The notes under the pieces were generated by a model. That model was given only the letters and a program-made list of their open reading frames with translations. It ran no database searches and was not told the origin of the DNA. From Clostridia bacterium (GTDB taxonomy: Bacteria; Bacillota; Clostridia; Lachnospirales; Lachnospiraceae), in contig JAJQEA010000339.1 in assembly GCA_021201905.1 (NCBI GenBank), positions 1 to 43,382 of the forward strand: a stretch of DNA of 43,382 nt. Reading direction: 5' to 3'. Position numbers and translations under genes: made by a program. This document shows positions 16,141 to 24,023 of the stretch, one piece after another. The first letter of the stretch is position 1; each line of letters begins with the position of its first letter.

Positions 16141-17661
16141 CTAATAAAATATATACCCGCAGTCAGCCATAAATATCTGGTCCCCCGGCTCCAGCTGCGT
16201 TGTCTCGTTTGCCTCCAGCAAACGGCCGCGGACCCTGGTACCATTGGTAGAGTTGAGGTCTGTTACAGTATAGTGGCCATTGTCTTCATCTAATCTTATA
16301 TGAAAGCGGCTTACTGTATCCTTAAGAAGCACATAATCGGCTAAATCCTTGTGTTTACCAATCACAAAGGGAAAATAGGATATTACAATGTCTTCATCCG
16401 AACCGTTGAGGGCAGATAAGCGCCGGACCTCCTCCCCTTCGCCCGGCCGTTCCGATAAGAGAACGGTCTGAAAGGATTCTTCGGCGCTGATTTGTGGATT
16501 TTTTTGTGAAGATTCATTTTTATCACCATTCTTATATGCTTGAGCAAGCGGAGTTTGAGCGGGCTGAATGTCCAAGTCTTCCTCCTCTTCATCCTCATAT
16601 AAAATTCTCCATGGGTCCTGCTCCTCACCCGAATCTGTTTCACCTCCATTTTCAATCCTATGTCTCATGAACAGCCCATATATATTCATGGCTGACAGCA
16701 AAACCAGCAGCCCTCCGTCGATTGCCGCTAACAGTTTCCAATTATCAAAGACAGCTGTCATCCCTTTGAACATCCACAGTAATGACGGACAAAGTACTGC
16801 CGCTGACAGCCATAATACAAACTGCCGTATGAAAGAGGGTCCTTTCCATTCAGATTCAGTCCGGCCCGGACGTTCCTGAGTTTTTTCTGCCTTTCCTGGT
16901 TTATCTCTTACCTTTTTCTCCCGGTTCTTCCCCCGTTCCTCACAAGGTTCTCTCTTTATCTCCCCGCCCTTTTTGCTGCCTTGCCCTGTGTCCGCCTCTT
17001 TCCCTTGCTCCCTTGCTTCTTCTCCCCTTTGTTCCTTCTCCCAATTTTGCCTTACCTGCGCACCTTCTCTCTCCACCAAATCTCCCTCCGGCGGCCTTAG
17101 CAGCTCCGTTTTCTTGCCCTTGCGCCGTTCTGACGCAATCAGCCCCAGCAAATCGTCCATTCCGCAGTTTTCTTTAAGGCTTTCCTGATAAAGCCCATAA
17201 GCCAGGACGACACACTCCCTGTCTTTATGGTTTATCCTCTTCAGAATGTATTGCAGAAGGCGGCTCAGGTTCTCCTGAAAATCACCCTGAGCGCCGGGAG
17301 CCAGGCACAAACCGGTCTGGAACAGTTCCGGCTCCACATAAATATATTCCGGTTCAAGAAGAACACCGCCTGCGTCTAAAAGATATTCCTCCATACCATT
17401 TAATGCTGTATGTATCTGAATTAATAACTGGCATATCTCATCTCCGGTTATAAAACGGGTCTCCAGAAGGCGGCTTAAGGGTTGCCTGGAGGTGATGTCA
17501 TAACAATATGAAGCCTGTCCATCCTGGTATGTTATGTACATCCTCAGCAGTCCGCGAATTTCATTGTGGGCCAGCATTCTGGCTTCATATCCGGCTGTGG
17601 TCTCTGCCATCCCCGCTACCAGGTAATTGCGTTTTGCTTCTCTCCTGTAGCTAATCTCCAT
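16141..17661 (-). CDS. FHA-domain membrane protein with DUF6382-like N-terminus
   Basis: About 506 aa. The N-terminal 190 residues (MEISYRREAKRNYLV...) match the DUF6382-like module that often precedes FHA in Lachnospiraceae. A highly charged linker (about 195-275) leads to two membrane helices (FVLWLSAAVLCPSLLWMF and a second near 310-330). The last 100 residues form an FHA phosphothreonine-binding domain with VIGKHKD, VSRFHIRL and NSTNGTRVRG. It would anchor a phosphoprotein-reading module at the membrane. It is the last gene of the pilus cluster and overlaps the preceding gene by 11 bases. A TTG at 17682 would add seven residues; the ATG at 17661 is preferred. Confidence 0.85.
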   Translation of the reverse strand: MEISYRREAKRNYLVAGMAETTAGYEARMLAHNEIRGLLRMYITYQDGQASYCYDITSRQPLSRLLETRFITGDEICQLLIQIHTALNGMEEYLLDAGGVLLEPEYIYVEPELFQTGLCLAPGAQGDFQENLSRLLQYILKRINHKDRECVVLAYGLYQESLKENCGMDDLLGLIASERRKGKKTELLRPPEGDLVEREGAQVRQNWEKEQRGEEAREQGKEADTGQGSKKGGEIKREPCEERGKNREKKVRDKPGKAEKTQERPGRTESEWKGPSFIRQFVLWLSAAVLCPSLLWMFKGMTAVFDNWKLLAAIDGGLLVLLSAMNIYGLFMRHRIENGGETDSGEEQDPWRILYEDEEEEDLDIQPAQTPLAQAYKNGDKNESSQKNPQISAEESFQTVLLSERPGEGEEVRRLSALNGSDEDIVISYFPFVIGKHKDLADYVLLKDTVSRFHIRLDEDNGHYTVTDLNSTNGTRVRGRLLEANETTQLEPGDQIFMADCGYIFY

Positions 17662-18043
17662 CTTCTTTGACCAGCCCTTCAATTAAAGTAATTTTGCGCA
17701 GGAATATCTCCGGTCGGAACCGCTCCGCCTCAATCTCCTTTTTCCATTTTCCACCTCTGCCTTCTCCGTATATCCTTTTCCCTTTTTCCTTCATCATTAG
17801 ATTGCAGTCAGTAAAAAACATGAGACGGCCCATATGTTCCTGTCCCCCAGACACAGAGGCTTCCAGTTCCCGCGCGCTTCCATGGCGGCCCTTTTCCACC
17901 GCCTCATGCAGGCCCATGGCGGCCTTGGTCTCATCATGAATGCGTCCTGCCTGCTGGAGCATCACCGATACGGACAACAAAACCATAGCCATAATCCATG
18001 CCGCCTCAACTGTAAGACTTGCCTTAAACGTTTTTTCTTTCAT
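17651..18043 (-). CDS. Small TadE-like pseudopilin
   Basis: 130 aa. The N-terminal KASLTVEAAWIMAMVLLSVS is the TadE-like pattern: a short basic stretch, small residues, Glu at the start of one hydrophobic helix. The rest is charged and extracytoplasmic. Such minor pseudopilins help in assembly of Flp/tad pili. The ATG overlaps the TGA of the upstream prepilin peptidase by 4 bases, implying translational coupling. No processing site was proven. Confidence 0.75.
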   Translation of the reverse strand: MKEKTFKASLTVEAAWIMAMVLLSVSVMLQQAGRIHDETKAAMGLHEAVEKGRHGSARELEASVSGGQEHMGRLMFFTDCNLMMKEKGKRIYGEGRGGKWKKEIEAERFRPEIFLRKITLIEGLVKEDGD

Positions 18044-18636
18044 ATGAACATCACCCCGATTCCCGCCGGGATCAGAAACGGAAGCAGAGGAATGCGAAGC
18101 CTTCCCCTGTCTGTTCCCTGTATAATCCCTTTAAACATCAAAACCACGGATATCAAAAAGCAGACACCTAAACCGCCTGCCAGCAAAACCAGATTTTTCA
18201 CTGCCCCCAGATAAATGCCTGATACCAGAAAGAACCATCCATCCCCTCTCCCCACAGCTTCGTTTGTTATCCTGGCCAGAAGAAGCAGTCCTCCTCCTAC
18301 AGCCATGGCCAAGGCTGTATCTTTAAACTGACCCGCTATAAAGCCAAAAGGCAGATGGGCGCCGGAAATCTGATATCTGACTGCTGCCTCCAGCATAATA
18401 TACATACATCGTAGAACAGCTCCCACGGCTCCGGACATCGTAATCAGGCTTAGCTTTATTCTGTGATTCCTCATATCCTGCCATGCTCCAATTGACAGCG
18501 TCATAAGGAAGCCGCAGCGCAGCAATACGCCCGCTAACTCATGCCATTCCCTTAATTGTTCTGTTAAATCACCATCCAATATCCCCAACAAGCCCCACCC
18601 CGTATCCCAAATTATTTTCCTCTGCAATAAGAACAC
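18040..18636 (-). CDS. Prepilin peptidase (A24), second copy in the pilus locus
   Basis: 198 aa with about six hydrophobic helices. The two catalytic aspartates expected of A24 peptidases are seen in AWQDMRNHRI (D54) and GRGDG (D132). These membrane enzymes cut the leader of type IVb pilins and pseudopilins. It lies between TadE-like genes and overlaps both neighbours. The GTG at 18636 is very close to its GGGGGA, so a TTG at 18627 with better spacing may be the true start. A different prepilin peptidase opens the locus at 26930. Confidence 0.82.
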   Translation of the reverse strand: MFLLQRKIIWDTGWGLLGILDGDLTEQLREWHELAGVLLRCGFLMTLSIGAWQDMRNHRIKLSLITMSGAVGAVLRCMYIMLEAAVRYQISGAHLPFGFIAGQFKDTALAMAVGGGLLLLARITNEAVGRGDGWFFLVSGIYLGAVKNLVLLAGGLGVCFLISVVLMFKGIIQGTDRGRLRIPLLPFLIPAGIGVMFI

Positions 18637-19607
18637 TCCCCCAAATATTCCACCTGAGACAGTGGAACAGCCTGAACATACGCAATGATGGACCGGCAGC
18701 TTTCAGACAGATGATAGCTTGTGCCGTATGGCATGACATACACCGTACCGGCGCTCTCCATACTGCCGCTTCCTATCCCTCCGCTCCCCGAACTTCCGCT
18801 CCCCGCACCGCAAGTCCCGCAGGGAGAATATCTTCTCCCTGATTCATTCCGCAGTTCCCCCACAGTACCAATATCCACCGCTTTTAAATCATTGTAGAGA
18901 TAATGGCAGGTCCTTAAGCGATGGTAGCGGGTGGAATTTTTCCCGATATATACGGTCTCATCCTCTTCTTCACCCCCATCTCCGCCGCTATCCCCAAAAC
19001 GTCCCCCATCTGCTCCGTTCCACATTCTGCGGCTGCATACCTGCTCCACGGGAATGCTGCTGATTCCTAATACGGAAAAGGGAAGGCGCATCCGATATCT
19101 CATCACTATATGGACCATTTCATCCGTCCCTATATCCGTTCCCTCAAATGATACGGCTTCCACCCACTCTCTGTTAATCCCTCCCAGTATCCTGGCAGAA
19201 GCATATGCTGCTGCCAGGACAGAGGTTGCTGTATCCTCTGCCCTCCCCACATCCACCTCTGCACCACCCTCCTCTGCGGTGCGGAAACAGTATTCCACAT
19301 AGGCATACTGACTCAGTTCCTCCCCCACGGATTCCATTACTGCCTGTATCTGCCTCTGGCGGTCCAGCATCTTCATAGGCATTATGAGGCAGAAACATAA
19401 GAACAGGAACAGGGACAGACTGAGGGCTGCCTCTATGGACAGGCTCCCCTGCATCTGACAGGAGTTCCATGATAATGCCCCTTTTTCATGGAACAGGCGA
19501 CAGCATATACGTACTTGGAGAGGTGCGATTGTATTTTTATTTGCTGTTTTGTTATCTGGACAATACGATTTTGATTTTTTATTCTGCACCAGAAAAAAGG
19601 GCATCAT
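18612..19607 (-). CDS. TadE-like protein with two C-terminal Cys/His modules
   Basis: About 331 aa. The frame is open from 19814, but AAAGGAGG lies just before an ATG triplet at 19610-19602, so 19607 (within one codon) is used. A TadE-like helix (GSLSIEAALSLSLFLFLCFC) follows a short N-terminus. The extracytoplasmic part ends with two similar modules, VYIGKNSTRYHRLRTC...SPCGTC and VYVMPYGTSYHLSESC...GECSYC, joined by a Gly/Ser linker. Each has one YH and three Cys, fitting a zinc-binding CCCH unit known from some competence and nuclease proteins. It sits 56 bases after the repaired end of the DUF5702 gene. Confidence 0.8.
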   Translation of the reverse strand: MMPFFLVQNKKSKSYCPDNKTANKNTIAPLQVRICCRLFHEKGALSWNSCQMQGSLSIEAALSLSLFLFLCFCLIMPMKMLDRQRQIQAVMESVGEELSQYAYVEYCFRTAEEGGAEVDVGRAEDTATSVLAAAYASARILGGINREWVEAVSFEGTDIGTDEMVHIVMRYRMRLPFSVLGISSIPVEQVCSRRMWNGADGGRFGDSGGDGGEEEDETVYIGKNSTRYHRLRTCHYLYNDLKAVDIGTVGELRNESGRRYSPCGTCGAGSGSSGSGGIGSGSMESAGTVYVMPYGTSYHLSESCRSIIAYVQAVPLSQVEYLGECSYCRGK

Positions 19608-19714
19608 CATGAACCTCCTTTCCCCATTCCCGAGAACCTTACCGCTCTTATTTCTATGGCATCTACGGACTTTTGTAGTATTCCAGGTAGCTCCCGGCTG
19701 CAGCCATGCGCGTG

Positions 19715-21643
19715 TCATATGCATAACCATCCTCCCGTCCCTGACTTTTCCACAATCCATTTGAAAAAAAACACATGTTTTCCACTGACAAGGGCCTCCA
19801 CATTCACCGTGCATACACAGTTTGCCAGAGAAAATCCCGGCTGCTTCCTTGCTGTAACTATCTGCATTACGTCCATCATCCGGTAAACCAGGTCCGTATC
19901 ATAACCTCCGAAAATAAGTATCCGGAGATAACCTTTATAATCTGTTCCGCTTCCATTCCCATCTCCCCCTTCCCCATCAATCAAACGCCCGCTCCTTCCC
20001 ATCTCCAAAAGTCCTGCCAAATCCAGTTTCCAGTGGGCGGCCGTTTTAAAGACCGGTACCTTTTTACCCTCCAACAGACACCGCACATCCAGCAGCGCCT
20101 CTCCAAGAGCCCACACTGCCATGATAAAAAATGCCACCACCGATACAAGAGGCAGTATTCCTGTCCCTCCCACTATGGCCAGAGCCAGACTCCGTGCCTC
20201 CTGGCGTTTTCCGGAATCTGACAGGATATGTACCAGATTGAGTCCTTCCCTAAAGGCAACCAGACACGCCGCCACACCGCTTAAGTTGTCCTTATTCTTC
20301 TCCTTTCCATGAATGATGTATTCCAGCTCATAAAATTCCCCCTTCTGCATCTCCTTTTTAAATCCTTTAAAAAAACGTATATCATATTCTCCAATAAGCA
20401 GACGCTGTATCAGTGTACTGACTCCGGCCAAAAAGCCGGTGCTTTGGGAATCTCCGCCGCCATCTGTTTTCCTCTGGACAGACGGTGTGCCGGAAAGCCT
20501 GAGATCTGTGCCGGAAACAACGGTTCCTTCCGGCAATACCAGTTCCAGCAGCCCCTTCCCTGCCATATTTCCTACCTGTTCCAGAAAACCTTCCTTTTCC
20601 TTATCGCGGATTCCGAATTCCACTCCCAGGGAGAGCATACCATACCGTGACCAGCGCTCGCTCACCGGCTGCCACAAGGCAGCCTCGTCCAACTCGTCAT
20701 CCTCATCCTCCGGCTCCCAGTTACTGATATACTCCATCACCTCCTGAGCCATCTCTATCACTTCCCCAATCCACCGAATCCTGTCCTGGCTCAGATTTGT
20801 CAGCGCCTCTACCTCCCTGCGGTGCTGTCCGTCCTGGGCCGCATATGACTCATACTGGCTGATTTCCTCCTCCAGGGCAGCCCGCACATCGTCACTCAGG
20901 TCATTGGTTTCCTCCAAAAACCGTGCTCTGCTGTCTGTCAGCTTCTCATACAGTTCATCCGCCCTTTTCTCATACGTCTTTACCTGTCCCGGAAGCCGTT
21001 CCAGCTCCCGTATCATTTTATTGGCCTGGGATACGAAGCCGCCTCCGTCCAGCCGGTCCAGGCAATCCCTTCCCTGTTCCCACCGTTCCCTTTGGGCCAG
21101 AAGCGTACTGTTAATTGTCTCCAGCGCCTTTTCCACTCTCACTGCTTCCCTGGAATGGGAGGAATACAATTCCGACATGCGGTTAACGCTGTTTCCCTCC
21201 TTCCAGGCATCCAACAGCTTTGCTGCACCGGCTTCATCCAGCTCGTCCCAATCTGTATCCAGCAGCCCATACTTCATATAATCCAGTATTTCCTGTTCAA
21301 AATATCTCCCGTCTCCCTGGGTCAGGCCTGTCATATCGGTTATCCGGATCTGAGCCGCCTTCATAGGATACCAGTTGCCGGCCTCCATATAGGGCCTCAT
21401 AAATTCCCTGAGCTCCTTCTCCAGCGTCTCTGCTTTGTCATACTCGAGGCCCAATATCCGGTATTTATCCCACAGTTCCCGGTGGTACTGGGCCATAAGG
21501 GAATCTGCGGATGCGTCCACTGCCATCCGCAGATAGCATCTGGCGCCTGCTGTGCGGGCCGATTCCACGACCACGCACAGAAGCGCGCAGACACTGAACA
21601 GTATCATTGCCAGGAATACCGTAATCTCACCTTTCCTGCACAT
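19715..21643 (-). CDS. DUF5702 (TadG-like) pilus-locus protein, C-terminus probably frameshifted
   Basis: 642 aa as read. It starts with a TadE/TadG-like helix (GEITVFLAMILFSVCALLCV) followed by a long extracytoplasmic, partly coiled-coil region (about 150-300) and two later hydrophobic segments near 495-530. DUF5702 proteins are regular members of clostridial tad loci. The end is suspect: at a run of eight A on the plus strand (19764-19771), removing one base changes the tail to VFFSNGLWKSQGREDGYAYD, then TRMAAAGSYLEYYKSP, with a stop at 19663. That gives 659 aa and normal spacing to the next gene. The ATG overlaps the pilin stop codon (TAATG). Confidence 0.85.
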   Translation of the reverse strand: MCRKGEITVFLAMILFSVCALLCVVVESARTAGARCYLRMAVDASADSLMAQYHRELWDKYRILGLEYDKAETLEKELREFMRPYMEAGNWYPMKAAQIRITDMTGLTQGDGRYFEQEILDYMKYGLLDTDWDELDEAGAAKLLDAWKEGNSVNRMSELYSSHSREAVRVEKALETINSTLLAQRERWEQGRDCLDRLDGGGFVSQANKMIRELERLPGQVKTYEKRADELYEKLTDSRARFLEETNDLSDDVRAALEEEISQYESYAAQDGQHRREVEALTNLSQDRIRWIGEVIEMAQEVMEYISNWEPEDEDDELDEAALWQPVSERWSRYGMLSLGVEFGIRDKEKEGFLEQVGNMAGKGLLELVLPEGTVVSGTDLRLSGTPSVQRKTDGGGDSQSTGFLAGVSTLIQRLLIGEYDIRFFKGFKKEMQKGEFYELEYIIHGKEKNKDNLSGVAACLVAFREGLNLVHILSDSGKRQEARSLALAIVGGTGILPLVSVVAFFIMAVWALGEALLDVRCLLEGKKVPVFKTAAHWKLDLAGLLEMGRSGRLIDGEGGDGNGSGTDYKGYLRILIFGGYDTDLVYRMMDVMQIVTARKQPGFSLANCVCTVNVEALVSGKHVFFFKWIVEKSGTGGWLCI

Positions 21644-21822
21644 TAATACACCTCTTTTGACTGGCTGTTTATCTCCTTAAAAATATTTTGCAGCAGGGTG
21701 GTGATCTGCTTTTTAAAAATGATAACCAGGCCTATGAGCATGACTAATACCAACACCAGCTCAATCACCCCCACCCCCTGTTCATCCTTCCAGAACTCCC
21801 TTAATTCGTTTCCTAACTCCAT
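21643..21822 (-). CDS. Flp-like type IVb pilin
   Basis: 59 aa. Sequence: a short charged leader MELGNELREFWKDEQG, then VGVIELVLVLVMLIGLVII and a basic/amphipathic tail ending SQSKEVY. The Gly before the hydrophobic helix and Glu at +5 fit the prepilin cleavage rule of Flp pilins (G|xxxxE); the usual Tyr after Glu is Leu here. It would be the structural subunit of the pilus, matured by one of the two prepilin peptidases. It starts 18 bases after the TadC-like stop, with GGAGAGCC before the ATG, and its TAA overlaps the next ATG. Confidence 0.85.
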   Translation of the reverse strand: MELGNELREFWKDEQGVGVIELVLVLVMLIGLVIIFKKQITTLLQNIFKEINSQSKEVY

Positions 21823-21840
21823 GGCTCTCCTCCTTATGCT

Positions 21841-23103
21841 TTACTTGAATTCCATCAGCGCCGGAACAGCTATCATAACCATGACCACTGACAGGAGCAT
21901 GAACAGCGGAAGCAGCAGTTTTGTTCCGGCTTCCTCCCCCAGGCGCCTGGCCTGATGTTTTCTCTGTTCAAATGCATCTGTCATCTCTGTACGCAGCAGA
22001 TTCCTGAGATTCTTTGAACCGTTTTTACGGTTTTGTTCCAGCAGACCTCCCAGCTTCATATAAGACTGGAGTCCGCACCGCCTTCCAAACTCCTCAAATG
22101 CCCTGCCCTCCGGCACTCCCCCCTTCATCTGGCAGCTGGTCTCATACATTTCCTCATAGACATACCGTTTCCTGCGCCTCCCCTGCTCCACCATCATGTT
22201 ATATTCCAGGGCAATCTTATCCCAGGCTGTCCGGATACTCATACCGGCGCCCAGAAAAATGGTCAGCCTGGACAGTACCTCCGGATAATCCAGTGCCAGC
22301 TGGCGTTTCCTGGCCTCTGCCTGTTTTTGCAGCCCGGCCCGGTCCTTTAGGAAACATAAGACGGCCCCGGCCGCTCCCAAGCCCATCACCGGAACAAAGA
22401 CAGACTCCTCCGGCAGACTGTATTTCAGGCTCCGTCCCTGATACTCCTTGGGAAGCTTCATATAAGCTGTGGTGGACTGCAATTCATCCTCCTTCTTGAG
22501 AAACTCGGCAAATGCCGCCTCCGTCTGCTCCTGTTCCGTAAGCACCGGCGGCTTTACGCACATGGACAGTTCATATTCCTCCGGCCATTTTCCCTCTGTC
22601 ATGCGCACATGCAGGCTGATTCTGATTCCCTGCTCGTCAATCCCCCTCTGTTTTATCTCACGGACATGCAGCTCACCAAAGGAATCCAGAAGATCCGGCT
22701 CATCCGATTCCCACCTGAGCCTTATCCCATAGCTGTCCAGATATGTAAGCAGGTTCAGATCCTGCCTTACATCCTCAAGAGACGGATTATTCCCCAATAT
22801 AAGGTTCGGAAGCTGATCCATCACGGCCTCGTACGCCTTAAGGGCCTCCTGTTTCGTATATACCCGTTCTGACAGGACCATCTCCACAGGAACCGCCTTC
22901 TCCTCAAGTCCCTCCACCACCAGGTTGTAAGTCTGATCCCCCTGTCCGTAGCTTCCCCTGGCTAGGGTATTGCCTTCTAACAGATCGCTGTCTGTGCGCT
23001 GCCACAACTGCGCCGCCATTCCCAGGAAAAGACCGGCTGCCAGGCATATAATCTGTTTCCGTCCGATCCAGGCCCGAAGCCTTCCCCCAGGCCGTTTTTT
23101 CAT
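21841..23103 (-). CDS. TadC-like type II secretion F-domain protein with extra N-terminal domain
   Basis: About 420 aa. The C-terminal 170 residues carry the T2SSF fold typical of TadC (LDYPEVLSRLTIFLGAGMSI, then CGLQSYMKLGGLL, and a final membrane helix LLLPLFMLLSVVMVMIAVPA). Before it are a membrane helix near 17-34, about 195 extracytoplasmic residues with no known domain, and a second helix near 240-260. TadC proteins form the inner-membrane platform with TadB. The extra domain is unusual for TadC. The frame is open from 23178, but that part overlaps the repaired end of tadB, so the ATG at 23103 is preferred; its Shine-Dalgarno (GGAG) is distant. Confidence 0.82.
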   Translation of the reverse strand: MKKRPGGRLRAWIGRKQIICLAAGLFLGMAAQLWQRTDSDLLEGNTLARGSYGQGDQTYNLVVEGLEEKAVPVEMVLSERVYTKQEALKAYEAVMDQLPNLILGNNPSLEDVRQDLNLLTYLDSYGIRLRWESDEPDLLDSFGELHVREIKQRGIDEQGIRISLHVRMTEGKWPEEYELSMCVKPPVLTEQEQTEAAFAEFLKKEDELQSTTAYMKLPKEYQGRSLKYSLPEESVFVPVMGLGAAGAVLCFLKDRAGLQKQAEARKRQLALDYPEVLSRLTIFLGAGMSIRTAWDKIALEYNMMVEQGRRRKRYVYEEMYETSCQMKGGVPEGRAFEEFGRRCGLQSYMKLGGLLEQNRKNGSKNLRNLLRTEMTDAFEQRKHQARRLGEEAGTKLLLPLFMLLSVVMVMIAVPALMEFK

Positions 23104-23128
23104 CTTTATCGTCCGCTCCACCTGCCTT

Positions 23129-24023
23129 TCACACCTCAATGTCCAGTATCTTCCCGGCCATAACCAGCGCTCCCCCATAGGCTGCCAGACACATGGTCAT
23201 CACTCCCCTGCCCATCCAGGTGCCGTACATCACGCCGAAAAATCCAGGGGATGTAAGATCAATGTAGAGCACAATCAAAAAACGGTATCAGATTCATAAT
23301 TTTCTGTTCAAATATCCTGGAGGCAAGCATGGTGTGTATCTCCTCCTTAACCTGCACCTTGTCACGGATAATTCCAGCTGTCTGGCGGATGATTTCCACC
23401 AGCTCACCTCCGCTTCGTTTAGCCGCGGACAGGACCTGGGCAAAATTATCAACATCCTCCAGTCCGCTGCGCCGGCCAAAATCCATGAACAGCTCTTCTG
23501 CTGGACGGTTCATCCGGATTCCATCGGACAGAATCCGGAACTCCTCTGTAATCATCTCCCTCCTCCCATAAAGCACTTCCAGCTCCTTTATGCTGAGGGC
23601 AAGCCCATTTTCCAGGGAATACCCTGCGCTGAGAAAGGAGGACAGCACCTGGATTCCCTCCTTAAACTGTAATTCCAGCCGTCTGGCCCTCTCCTTCTTT
23701 AAATCCTTCCTCCGGTATAAAGGATAACAGAATCCAAAGGGTATCAGAATCAGGAACACCACCGCACTGCGGTAAAATACATAGGATGCCAGCCCGCAGG
23801 CCCCTATCCCCCAGGCGCTGTATAGCAGCCACTCCCTGGCTGTTAGCCGGTAGGTGCTGTAATCCACCCTGTCGGGAGGACGGGCCCTGGGAGCTCTCTT
23901 TTCCGGTTTGCTCCTGCCAATCTCCTGCCTAACCAGGTCCCGCCTGTATCCCGGCCCTTTTCTGACGAAGCCGGTCCTCCTTCCCGTCGTATTCAAACAG
24001 TGGCTCCAGTTCCACCTCTCCAT
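23129..24023 (-). pseudogene. tadB: TadB: pilus platform protein, frameshifted near its C-terminus
   Basis: As read, the frame stops at 23259 (254 aa). The body is clearly TadB/T2SSF: membrane helices near 65-100, FKEGIQVLSSFLSAGYSLENG, FGRRSGLEDVDNFAQVLSAAKRSGG and ASRIFEQKIMNLIPF. At a run of six A on the plus strand (23277-23282), removing one base gives NLIPFLIVLYIDLTSPGFFG and on through a final helix to a TGA at 23129, the standard TadB ending, for 297 aa. The start ATG at 24023 lies inside tadA (95-base overlap) with a perfect TAGGAGG 8 bases upstream. The break is either a sequence error or a true mutation. Confidence 0.88.

Noticed and set aside
19608..19814. N-terminal extension of the TadE-like gene
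   Set aside because: It overlaps the repaired end of the DUF5702 gene and the AAAGGAGG site favours the start near 19607.
23104..23178. N-terminal extension of the TadC-like gene
   Set aside because: It overlaps the repaired tadB C-terminus in another frame and has no ribosome-binding site.
23277..23282. Programmed -1 frameshifting in tadB
   Set aside because: The repaired frame needs a skipped base (+1), which the usual -1 slippery mechanism does not give, and no stimulatory structure was seen.
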